Positions 43,400 to 54,100 of a stretch of 64,000 bases of DNA are shown one piece after another. The stretch's first letter is position 1. The number at the start of each line of letters is the position of its first letter. The stretch is from Mantamonas sphyraenae (taxonomy: Eukaryota; CRuMs; Mantamonadidae), in assembly GCA_026936335.1 (NCBI GenBank), contig JAPMXV010000046.1, positions 62,001-126,000 on the forward strand, read 5' to 3'. A program made the translations under genes and the position numbers. The notes below the pieces were generated by a model. It was not told the origin of the DNA. It searched no databases and saw only the letters and a list, made by a program, of their open reading frames with translations.

Positions 43400-43453
43400 A
43401 TGTGTGTGTGTGTGGGGGGGGGGGGTGGGTGGGTGGGTGGGTGGGTGGGTGTC
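43400..43453. repeat. TG/poly-G/(GGGT)n tract
   Basis: A TG tract is followed by twelve consecutive G and about five GGGT repeats on the plus strand. It lies in the 181-bp gap between the EF-Ts start and the pseudo-kinesin stop. The four or more G-runs could form a G-quadruplex on the template strand of these minus-strand genes. Confidence 0.85.
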
Positions 43454-43490
43454 TGTGTCTGTGCAGGGATGGGTACAAATTGGAGCTCTA

Positions 43491-45211
43491 CTACTTCTTG
43501 CTCTTCTTCTTGCTCTTTCCCTTGTCCTTCTTGGCTGACTTGTCCTTCTTGGCCTTCCCCTTGTCCTTTTTGCCCTTTTCCTTCTTGCCCTTGTCCTTCG
43601 TCTTCTCCTTGCCCTTCTTGGGCGACTTTTTCGAAGCCTTCTTCTCCTTGCCTTTGCCCTTGGACTTGCTCGATTCCCCCGAGGACTTGCCAACCTTGAC
43701 AGTGAGCTGTTTAGCTTTTCCGGACGAGCCTGACGTGGAGCCTGAGCTGCTTCCTGCGCCCGAGGCCTCTGCCCCGTTGCCGTCGTCATCGTCTTCGTCG
43801 TCGTCGTCGTCGCCCTCGTCGTCGCCCTCGTCATCGCTGCTGCCACTGGAGCTGGAAGAGCCACTCTTCTTGAGGGCCTTTTTGTAAGCGATTTCCTGCT
43901 CGATTTTGCGCTCCTCGTCCTCGTCCAGCACGAGGTTGGCGAGCATATTGTGCGCAGTTGTCTTTTTCATGACCGTGCGTGTGATCTTGTTGCCGACAAT
44001 CTTGGCAGAGTTGACCAAGGCACACAGTTTGTCGTTTGTGTCGGCCAGGGATGTGTCACGCCTGGGCAGGACAGGCACAAAGCAAGTGAACGCTGGGCCT
44101 CCAAGCGCCTCTGCGTTGCACATGCAGAGGGTGGAGTTGATGTACGAAGCCTGTTGGCCCTTGAGCAGTGCGTCATACACTCCCTCCATAGCCTCCAGTT
44201 CAGAGACGGCGTCCTTGTGGGAGTTGACCTCGACAACGGACAACTCAAGAGAGCCCATGTGCACCGCAGCCACTCCTATGCGCTGTACCTCGATGCCCAG
44301 CACCGTGTGCACGGGGCCCGGGTGGTCGTCGCGCCACTGCTTAAGGCATTGGTGTGCGGTGCGAGTCAGCCTGCGTAGTGCCAATTGGCCGCGGATGATC
44401 TGCCACTTGAGGTTTGTTTCGACGCTGCGCCGAAAACACGCACACACGCACACACGCATGCAGAGTGAGCACGATCCGGTGTGAGCATCCAATACGTCGC
44501 TGCATGCTTATGGGCGACGTCTATGCAGTGGTGGGCCTCGGCGGGCAGCCGAGACATGGGCCACGAAAGCCGGATAAGGAAGGCAGAGCCGTGAGGGGAA
44601 AAACTCACAAGCCACGACGATCTCTGCGCATCGGCAGCTTTTCGGCGCCCTGCAGCAGGTCGTACACGGTGTCTTCGTGGACCATCAGATAGCTGGCTTT
44701 CATGGCAAACCTGTTGGCCATGCGGTCTGCTGACGAAAGGGTGGCAAAGAGGGCAGACACCACCTCGTCGACGATGGTCGGCTCCTCCCCAGCTTCCTGG
44801 CCACTGGCTCGCAAATAATCAGGTGCCTGTTCCGCAGCGACCATGGCCAGGACAGATACTGGGCAGTTGTGATGCATGGGGTGTGTCTGAGTGTCAATGG
44901 ACTGCCTGCCATGCGCACGTGCGCCCTGGAACGTGCAACTGACCGTTTCCTCCCTCCATCAGCTGCTCCAAGCGCAGGCTGTCGGTGTGCTCAGCCAACG
45001 AGGCCTTGTCGACAGCAATGCCATCAAACTTGTACGATGACGATGTGCCTCCTTCCTTGATGATCTCTGCGTCGTGGTCGCCCGTGACTTGGATTAGATC
45101 GACGTCGCTTTCCCCTTGCGCGTCGTGCACCAGCAGGATGCTCCGCACTTGCGCTGTTTCGGCCACCACCGCTCCTGCCTCCCCACTGGAAGCATTGTCA
45201 GAGGTGCTCAT
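43491..45211 (-). CDS. Kinesin-like pseudo-motor with lysine-rich tail
   Basis: Three exons: 44944-45211, 44609-44858 and 43491-44424; introns of 85 and 184 bp join in frame, giving 483 aa. The fold is recognisable as kinesin: YKFDGIAVDKASL, then LMEGGNVSVLAMVAAEQ at the place of the N.tVlAYGQTGSGKT P-loop, then ASYLMVHEDTVYDLLQG for the YLEIYNEKVYDLL strand. The P-loop is gone, no SSRSH and no DLAGSE remain, so ATP hydrolysis is not expected. The tail (about 385-483) is an acidic Ser/Asp block followed by about 60 residues of alternating Lys, Gly and Ser, which could bind microtubules or nucleic acid electrostatically. It is next to the tandem kinesin array and probably related to it. Confidence 0.7.
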
Positions 45212-45317
45212 GCTCTGGTGGGTGGCTGGATTGTGTGTTCAGTTCAGTTGGGGGAACGAGAGACTGAGACGCTTTTGTTGGTTTCGGATTGCACCTGAGC
45301 ACATCCACTCCTCACAC

Positions 45318-46333
45318 TCACTCCACACGTGTGCACGTCCCGTTTCCCAGGCTCGTCATGTACTTGAGCGTGGTGCGCGTCTCGTCTGCGACCAGATCCG
45401 CCGGAGACACGCTGCCGATGCACAAAGTGTGTCCACCGCCACACATGGCCTGCTTGAGCAGCTTGGTCAGTGTGCTGTCGCGGTAAGGCACGACTGTGCT
45501 GCTGGATCCGCTCGCACGCTTCTCGTGCAACACCTCAGCCATGGCCTTGAGCGCCTGCTGGCCCTCGTACACCGCCGCGTCCTGCCTGCTCGCGGGACGG
45601 AACGACGCAAGAAGCACAAGCTGCAGGCGACTGGTCACCTCTTCGTCGTTTTCCTCAAACGTGAGGTCCAGCTCAACAAGGGTGTGGCACACCGAGACGA
45701 CACCCCCGTTCTCGCCATCGCTTCCGACGCTGCAGTTCTCCAGCGCAGCCTCGATCTTCTGCATCGCATCTTCATATGACGCGACGCTGTGCGTGCTGAT
45801 GCCTTCCACGAAAGCACCCGTCTTGGGCTGGATGCGCACACGCAAGTTGGCATTCTCGGTTTCCACAAGGTCTCGCACCGAATCACCCACCTCCAACACC
45901 TTGAGTTCCACCTGCAGGTTTTCCACATTGTCCGCCTGCGCAAACACGTCCATGCACGCACGCGGCACAATGCCTCGATTCTCGCCGTAGCCCAAGGCCG
46001 CGTACGCCTTGCCCGAGCCTTGCGCTCCACAGGCAATCACGCACACGTCCTCGCCCTCCATGAGGCAGTCCACCAGCTGCTTGCCCACTTGATCGTACAC
46101 GTCCTCCTGCTCAAAGTTCTCGTACACGTGGTCGAATTCGTACTTCTCAACCAAGGGTCCGCCGCTGAACTCATCGCTCAAACTCAGTGACAGCGATTTG
46201 GGCCCCTCAACGGTCACCGCAGCCGTGCTCTTCACATCTTTCTCAAGTGTGTTGAACGGGCGCACCGTGATTACGCTTGTGCAAGGGCCCAGTGTCGAGC
46301 GCTTTTCGTGCTGCGGCTTTGCGCCGCTGCTAC

Positions 46334-46372
<39 letters not shown>

Positions 46373-49300
46373 CTGCCACACGGCTCTTGCCATCGACCAA
46401 GTACTTAAGGAAGCGCAAGGTGTCCCTGGACTCCTTGGCGACCATGTCGGCGGGCGAAACGGCTGCAATGAACAAACCGTGCCCAGAGCCGCTCAGACTG
46501 TTCTTCAACAGCATGGTGAGTGGGGTGGTGCGGTAGGTCACGACGGCATTCTTGGCCTTGTTGTGTCGCTTCTGGTGAAGAGCTTTGGCCACGTTGCCCA
46601 GGGCTGACAAGGACAGGCTGATCTCTGCGTCGATGGTGTCGGCGATCGATGCGACGGACGCCAGATCAACCATTTGCAGAACACTGCTCACCTCTTCGTT
46701 GTCCTTTTCAAACGTGATATGCAACTCGAAGATGGTGTGGGCCATGGACGCCGTGGAGTTTCGCTCAGTGGCGCGGATGCTGCGGTTTTCTGAGGCCCGT
46801 TCCATGAGCTGTTGGACCTCGTCGTACGAGTTCACCCGGTGACTGCTGAGTCCGTCCACGTAGTAGCCTGTCTTGGGTTGCAAGCGCACACGCAGCGACT
46901 TGTTGCCCGTGTCGATCAGATCTTGCACCGAATTGCGCACTTCCATGGCCTTCAACTCCACCTGCAGGTTGTCCACCTGGTCTCCCAGGCTGAACACCTC
47001 GGAACAGATGCGCGGCACAATGCCTGGCTTGTCGCCGTAGCCCACCATGGCGTACGACTTGCCAGAACCGGTTGCGCCGTACGCCAGAACCGCCACGTCC
47101 TGACCTTGCAGCAGCTGCTCCAACAGCGGACGACCCACCTGCTCGTACACTTCTTCCTGCTCGAATCCTCGTACACGTGGTCAAACTCAAACGTCTCTGG
47201 CGCGCGCTCCTCCCCCAGGTCGACCGTGATGCTCGTGGCGTTTTCCACCGTCACAGCACGTTTGCATCCGCTCGTCTTTTCCAAATGGTTGAACGGACGC
47301 ACAGTCACCATGCCCATGGTGGTGCCGGTTGCCTTCTTCTCCTTCTTGGAACGTTTGGGCTTGCTGCTGCTGCTTCCGCCGCTGCTGCTGCTGCTTCCGC
47401 CACCGCTGCCACTGCTGCCTTCGTCGTTCATGTCATTGGTCACCGACCCACCTGTCAGCAGAGAGACAAACCTGAGAGTGGAGCGCGATTCCGAGGCGAC
47501 CAAGTCCGCAGGCGAGACTGCGCCAATGAAGACGGTGTGTGTGCCCGCCGCCCAGGCCATTCTGCAGCAACCTGGTCAACGCGCTGTCTCGGTAGGGCAC
47601 GAGAATCTTCTTGTTGGGGTTCTTCCGCTGTTTGTTCAGCGAAGACGCCACGTTCGAGAGCACTGTCAAGGAGGTATTGCACTCCGTGATCAACTTGAGG
47701 ATGTGCGGATCCGAGGATGTGTGGTAGGAAGACAAGTCGACAAGCTGCAACTTGCTGGTCACAGTTTCGTCTTTGGTCTCAAAGGAGAAGTCCACCTCGA
47801 TGATGGTGTGACCCAAGGACGACGTCGAGTTCTGATCGGTCGACACAACCGTGCGGTTTGCAATCGCGCTCTGAAGCAGAGCCTCCACTTGCGTGTAAGA
47901 CTCCACCACCTTGCTTGTGAGTCCTTCCACAAAGACACCATGCTTGGGGCTGGTGCGGACCTTGAGGGCCTTCCTGGACGAGTCCAGAAGGTCGAAAACA
48001 CCGCCCATCACCTCCATGACCTTCATCTGCACGTTGAGGTTGTCCACTTTGTCGCCCAGGCCGAACATTTCGTTGCAGATGCGCGGCACAATCCCAGGCT
48101 TGTCGCCGTAACCGATAAAAGCGAACGACTTGCCCGAGCCGGCAGCGCCGTATGTGATTACGCACACATCCTCGCCTTCCAGCAAACGGTCCAAGAGTGG
48201 ACGGCCCACCTCTTCGTACACGTCGGCTTGATCAAAGTCCTCGTACACGTGGTCAAAGGTGTAGGTTTCCGAGCCGCGTCCCTCACCCCGGTCCACCGTC
48301 ACCGTGGTTGCACTGGTCACGCTCACTGCTCGCCCACTGTTGGAGGATGTCTCGAGACGGTTGAACGGGCGCACGGTGATCATGCCCATGATCGTGCCCC
48401 CCTTCGTCTTCTTGCGACGTAGGGGTTTTCCGCTTTCGCTGCCACTGCTGCTGCCACTGCTGCTGCCACTGCTGCTGTTGCCACTTGCAGACGAAGACGA
48501 GGCCTTGGACGCCTTGGAGGAGGACGACAGGCTGCTGACGTCGTCGACCTGAGAGGCTCCAAACGCCGTCAGGAATCGCAGCGTGGACAGACTCTCTTCA
48601 AACATGATGTCTGCTGGCGACACAGCTCCGATAAACAGGCGTGTGCCGTGGCCGTTGAGGGAGCGCTTGAGCAGCATGGTGAGGGGCGAGTTGCGGAATC
48701 CGACGACATTCTTTTTCGCCCTCCCCTTGCCTTTGCCCTTGCTTTGGGCGCTAGCGGCCACCACACGGCCGAGGATGTTGAGCGATCGGTTGACATCGAT
48801 GGCTGCCTTGTCAGAGGTGTCGATGATGTGCTGCTGGCCGACCAGATCCACCAGTTGGAGCGTGGCGGAGGTGGTTTCGCCGTCGCGTTTGTGGGAAACG
48901 TTAACGGACACCACAGCGTGCTTTGACAACGCCAGTGAGTTCATGGCGCTGGATCGCGTTTCTCGCTGTCGCTGTCCAACCTCCATCACTCGCCGCAGGT
49001 GGTCGTAGTCATCGACTTTCTTGGTCACCACGCCGTCCACAAAAGGCCGTTTGTCACGACCTTCGCGCACGCGCAGTTCGCCCTTCTTCTTGGTCAACAG
49101 ATCCGTAACGCCGCCCATGCACATCTCCACCATGCTGATGGTCACCTCCAGTCCTTCCAGCTCACCCTCCTGGGCAAATACCTCGGTGCAGACCCGCGGC
49201 AACAGGCCCGGATTCTCGCCGTACCCAATGGCCGCATACGATTTGCCTGAGCCTGTTGCTCCATACGTCATGATGCACACATCGTCGCCGTTGAGAAGTG

Positions 49301-49529
49301 ATTCCACGAGCGTGGTGCCCACGTCGGCGTACACGTCTTCCTGCGAAAAGTCCTGGTACACGTGGTCAAACGCAAACGCGTATGACAAACTTTCGTCGTC
49401 GGGGTTTTGCAGCGTAATGGTCGAATCATCGACACGCTGAACAATTGCGGAACATCCCATGGTGCGCTCACGATTGTTGAACGGTCTGATGGTCAGCACC
49501 GTTGTCGAAGAAGTGTGCTTCGAAGACAT
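45318..49529 (-). CDS. Tandem array of four kinesin motor-like modules
   Basis: About 1403 aa if two compensating one-base frame changes (about 47544-47553 and 47164-47165) are ignored; both flanks are in the same frame. Four modules lie at about residues 9-325, 375-690, 735-1045 and 1083-1403. Each begins with a TVRPFN-type strand and an FDHVYEDF block, and ends with SPADxVxxESxxTLRF. Ser/Gly linkers separate the modules. P-loops read GATGSGKSYA, GAAGSGKSFA, GATGSGKSYA and GAQGSGKAYA. Switch I, NxxSSRSH in kinesins, is degraded in all (NSLALSKH, NSTSSLGH, NSTASMAH, NGGVVSVCH). Switch II, DLAGSE, becomes DLVGQQ, DLSSYH, DLASVA and LLASFR. The modules may bind nucleotide but should not cycle as motors. 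No coiled coil or cargo domain is seen. Confidence 0.82.
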
Positions 49530-49583
49530 TTTTGTTTGGGTGGAGGACAGGTCGCTGCCATTTTTTGCCCCACTTGCATGTGC

Positions 49584-51129
49584 TTACACAGGCATCTCCC
49601 GGTGACGTGTCACCTTTTTCTTGCGCCCTGCAAGCAAGGCGCTGTAGTCCAGCGTTCGAATGGACTCTCCCATGCGCTTCTTGTCGTTTGTTCCCGTCAC
49701 ACAAAACACGGTCGAGATGGCCGCCCCACTGTCGAATGACTCGCGCAGCAGACGCGTCAGCACGTGATTGCGATACGGGATACGCTTCTTGTTGTCAGCG
49801 CGCGCTCGGATGCACTCTTTCAAGGAGAGCAGCGAGGAGTTGATGTGTGCTGCCTCTTGCCTCGTCAGCGACTCCATCGTGTCCATGGACTGCACCTCGT
49901 TGCCCGCAAGGTCCACAAAGTTGAGCGTGTTGTTCATCAACAGTGCGTTCTCGTCCTCATCCATCACTGCCTGCACATTGGCACGGGCCTGGTCGACGGC
50001 GACGGACTGGGCAGCGTAGGTCTCCTCCAGTTCCTCCAGTGCTTGTTTCGTCTCGCTGTCCATTGCATCCATCATGCGATGGGCGTGCGAGTTTCCACCT
50101 CCCACGACCTGCTCGTCCACATCGGCATTTGATTCCTGCTCTTGCGCCGCTGCGCTCTCCATTGCTTTTCCAATCTCCACAATCAGCCCATCCCGGGCGT
50201 ATCCAATTTCAGTCAACGTGTCTTCAGCCTCCACGACTGCCGCCTCTGCATCCAACAGAGCTTGCGTGACAACCGCGAACCTGATCAAGCAGTGCGACCG
50301 CGAGCTCTGGTCATGCACATGATTGGCCTTGGTTTGCCTCATCTCACGACCTACGTCTATCAGAGCAGACGCCTCGTCCACTGACTTGACCAGAGTCTGT
50401 TCGAGCCCACGCACGTGCGTTCGTCGGTCGCTTGACGTCAGCACCGCCACTTCCGCCCGCCCGTTCAGCAGATCGAATGTCGATTTGCCATACACTTCCA
50501 CCATCTCCATACGCAGCTCATACTCTCCTTGCAGCTGCTCCAGCGTCTCCAACATCGCCTGTGCCCCAAGCAGTGCCAGTCCTGGCTGCTCCGGGTTTCC
50601 AAAGATTGTGTGGGTCTTGCCACTGCCTGTGTAGCCATAGCAGAAGCATGTTCCTGTGCGACCACCATGCCCATTCTGAAGCGTCAGTCACCTGGAATTC
50701 CGTTGTTGCCGTTGGCAATTGGCGCGCCAAGGGAATTCCCCGTCTCCCGCACATACCACATCCTCCCAATTGCAGTCGCTCCACCAGAGGCAGGCACACA
50801 CTCTCGAAAAGACCTTGGGTGTCCACTTCGGGCCCAAAGGCCTCGTCCATGGAGAAACAATGGGTGATGGGTTCGTTGAATTCAATCCCTCGCCTGGAGA
50901 TGCGCAGGTGATCCAACGTCATGGTGACCTTGCCCCTTCCATCCTCATCGTCATCCAAAATCCGCTCGTCAAACTGGCCCGGCTCGTCATCCAGAAGTGG
51001 GCGGATGCGGCAAAACACCTTTGCTTTCGGTGCCTCGTTCTCCGCAATGGCTATGCGCTTGCGCACAGACTGCCCGGCGACAGGCAGAACGGTGTTGCCG
51101 CTGTCATTTTCTGAGCGGGTGGTGGACAT
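49584..51129 (-). CDS. Motor-only kinesin, kinesin-13-like, with internal insertion
   Basis: Exons 50757-51129 and 49584-50653, separated by a 103-bp GTATGT-CAG intron that joins LGGCG/TCFCYGYTGSGKTHTI; 480 aa. Motifs are intact: VFCRIRPLLDDEP, P-loop GYTGSGKTHT, VEVYGKSTFDLLNG, switch I DQSSRSHCLIRF and switch II VDLAGNEVQ. DLAGNE and RIRPL are typical of kinesin-13 (microtubule depolymerases), but the neck is short and no tail follows. Between switch I and switch II, where kinesins have only a short loop, lie about 120 residues of predicted helix (ALLDAEAAVVEAEDTLTEIG through ALEELEETYAAQSVAVDQAR). Its start lies 70 bp from the divergent pseudo-kinesin array at 51200. Confidence 0.85.
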
Positions 51130-51199
51130 GGTCGATACCTTTGTGTGTTGGCTGCCGCGGCGCAGCCGCACACAACCCTGCAACCTCTCCTTGCCTCCC
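51130..51199. promoter_or_regulatory. 70-bp bidirectional promoter gap between two kinesin genes
   Basis: Contains TGTTGGCTGCCGCGGCGC at 51146-51163, a good match to the element upstream of RPS11. Both the motor-only kinesin and the plus-strand array must be driven from this short interval, implying co-expression. Confidence 0.5.
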
Positions 51200-54100
51200 A
51201 TGAGCAAGAGCAAGGCTTTCTCCAACTCTGGAGAGTTTCTTGCAAGTAAAGACAGAATACTCACCGTGACGGCCATACGGCCGTTCAATTCGAGGGAAAC
51301 GAACCGCGACGCAAAGAAGGCGATTTCAAAGCGCGACGCCAACACAGTCGTGTGCACAAACGCAGAGGGCGAGGAGAGGGAGATCGAGCTGGACTATGTG
51401 TACGAAGACTTCACTCAAGCGGAGGTGTTTGAAGACATCGGCCAAGATATCCTGGAATCCGTACGAGAGGGAAACAACGTCCTCTTCCTCGTTTTCGGCC
51501 AAAGCGGCTCGGGCAAGAGCTACATCGTCATAGGATTCGGCGAGAACAAAGGCATTTTCCCGCGTGTGTGTGAAACCCTGTTTGGATCGACCGAACTCCA
51601 GAGTGCCGCCATTTCCATGGTGGAGGTCGGCCACATGGGCGTGCACGACCTCCTCTCCGGCGAAAAGATAGCACGCACAGACTCAAATTGGTCCAACGTG
51701 CCAGAACGTGTCGTGGAAACACACGAGCAGGTGATGGAGGCCATCGACACCGGCTCCATGAACCGTTCCGTGGCCGCTACAAACATGAACGCGACGTCCA
51801 CACGCGGTCACACCCTCATTCGGCTCCACTTTACGTTTCGTGGAGGACAACAATCAAATCTCTGCATCGTGGACATGGCTGGCAGCGAGCGCGTGGCTTT
51901 GTCTGGTGTCACGGGGATCCGGTTGAAGGAGTCGTCGTTCATCAACACGTCGTACGTCAGGCTGCGCAACGTGCTTACCGCCGTCCGTCGTCGCGGACAA
52001 GATCAAGCCAACTTCCATGTGCCCTATCGTGAATCGATCTTCACACAGCTTCTGCAGCCGTACCTGGACTGGGGGCGGGTGGCCCTCTTTGGCGCCGTGG
52101 CTCCAACCCTGGACACGTACGACGAAAGCATGATGACTCTCCGCACCCTGGACGAACTGAAAGACCCCGAGTCTGTCGCTGAGAGCAGACTGAGGAGTGC
52201 TAGGCGACTGAAGGCACAAGCCGAGGCAAACCTAAATAGCGGCAGCGCGGGCAGCACCAATGCCAATGTCGACACGCACGGCGAGCACGACGACGGATGG
52301 AAAACGCAGGACGGATTGTTGGACATGTGGAATGCCCACCTGCAGGCTCTTGGCAGTCTGCAGAACGCATCCACAGTGCCAAAAAGCGACTCGGGAAGCC
52401 GGTTGCACCTGGCATGGCTCTCCGACGAAGCGACCAGCAACATTGGTGACATTGGACGTATGGTGGCAGTCCACGTGCACTCCGGGTTGATGCGTGGACT
52501 CAATGCGTGTGTGATGACTACGGGAAACGCCTCGACCACATCAGCAGACGGAATGGCATGCATCGACGAGGAGGTTGTCCGACAGCTGGTCTTGTGCCGG
52601 CAAGGAGAATGGCAAGGACAGTTGAATGTGTTCTCGATCTGGATTCGAACAGACGACGCCGTGATCGACCTTGGCATGGATGATAGGCAAGAGGTTATGG
52701 TCACCTACACGGACGGGATGGTGATTGAAAACTGCACCATGGCCACCATTGCATGTGTACGGGAGTGGCAAACGTGGCGCACAGCGTGTGAGGCTCGTGT
52801 AGATCAACTGGGAGGCCTCCAAGGGCCGCAAACACTCAAGAACGGGATCGTGGTCCATTTGCTCAAACCACATGGTGCTCAAGGCGCAGCTGTGGCGATG
52901 GTTCACTTGGCGAACGACGCAGCATCTTCACTGAAGGAGTATCGCTGCAACCAAGACTTGGCGTTTGCGGACGTGCTCGACAGTATGAGTCACATGGCGG
53001 TGCAGCAGGTGTTGAGGCTCAAGTTGACGCAACAGCAGAGGGTGGTGTGCGACATCTTGCGAGACTGCTTGACGGGAAACGTGGCGCTGGTGCACCGCGG
53101 CGCGTTGAAAGATGGCTGGGAGGCCCTGGACTCCATCTCCGAAGGAGGTTGCAGGCCGGTGGTGCGACCGATGAATCATTGGTCAACATGGGTGCAAGCA
53201 CAAGCAGAGACGGTGGAGCGAGTGGCAACGCTCGCGGCGGCGCTGTGTTCGTCTCGACGGGACGCAGGCGTGTTGCTCGTGGATCAGGACGACGAGACAG
53301 TGCGCAGGGTGTTGAGCACAGCCGCTGAAGCCGTGTTTGCACAGGCGCTGGAAGGAGACACGCTGTGGGTGAGTGCATTTGCATGGACCGAGCAGGACCA
53401 GGTTGGAGACACAAGGCAGGCGAAGAGGTTGCACACAGGCGTTGCGTCCGAACTGCAGCAGTTTGTGGAGACAGAGTGGGAACACACCGTGCATTGGGAG
53501 TGGGCAGTGTGGTCAGAAACCACACACGAACAGCGATCGCTGCACGTGCACGTATCACAGGATGCGAGCAAGGCTGATGGCACAGAGTGGCCGCTGGCCG
53601 AGTGGTCCGTGCTGGTGAACAGTGCCGATGCAGCCAAGGCATGGCAAAGCGAGCCACAACGGGACCTGGTGCGATGTGTACGCGTGCGTCCCGTGCTGGA
53701 AAGGGAGATGGTGCACGAGGACAACAGAGACCCGTCGTCATACAGCAACGTGGACGTGGGTGGAGCGTGTGTGAGGTGGCGACCTGGCTTGCTGGCGGAA
53801 GCCGAGCACGTGTTTCACAATGCGTCCTGCGGCGATATGTGGAAGTCACTTGGACCGGGATTGGTAGAGGCGGTTTTGCACGGGGAGAGGCCAGCGATGG
53901 TGAGTGCGTTTGGGGGAGTGGGCACGGGCAAGTCGTACGCGCTGTTGGGGGTTGAGGGCAAAGAGTACGGGTTGATTGCCCGCTTTGTGCAGCAGGTGCT
54001 GGAAGAGAGCGATGGGGAGGCACGTGTCGATGTGGGTGTTCTCATGTGTCGCTACAAGGCAACCGGGGTGATGGATCTGCTGGCGGACGACGAGCCCCAG

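Noticed and set aside
44886-44943. 57-bp intron ending at ACTCAG in the pseudo-kinesin gene
   Set aside because: Its length does not keep the frame; the 85-bp intron ending at TGCCCAG does, and restores the kinesin-like GGNVSVLA.
47430-47440. +1 recoding at the TGA after VGDQ in the kinesin array
   Set aside because: Similarity to sister modules moves to the new frame about 110 bases earlier, so the frame change cannot be at this stop.
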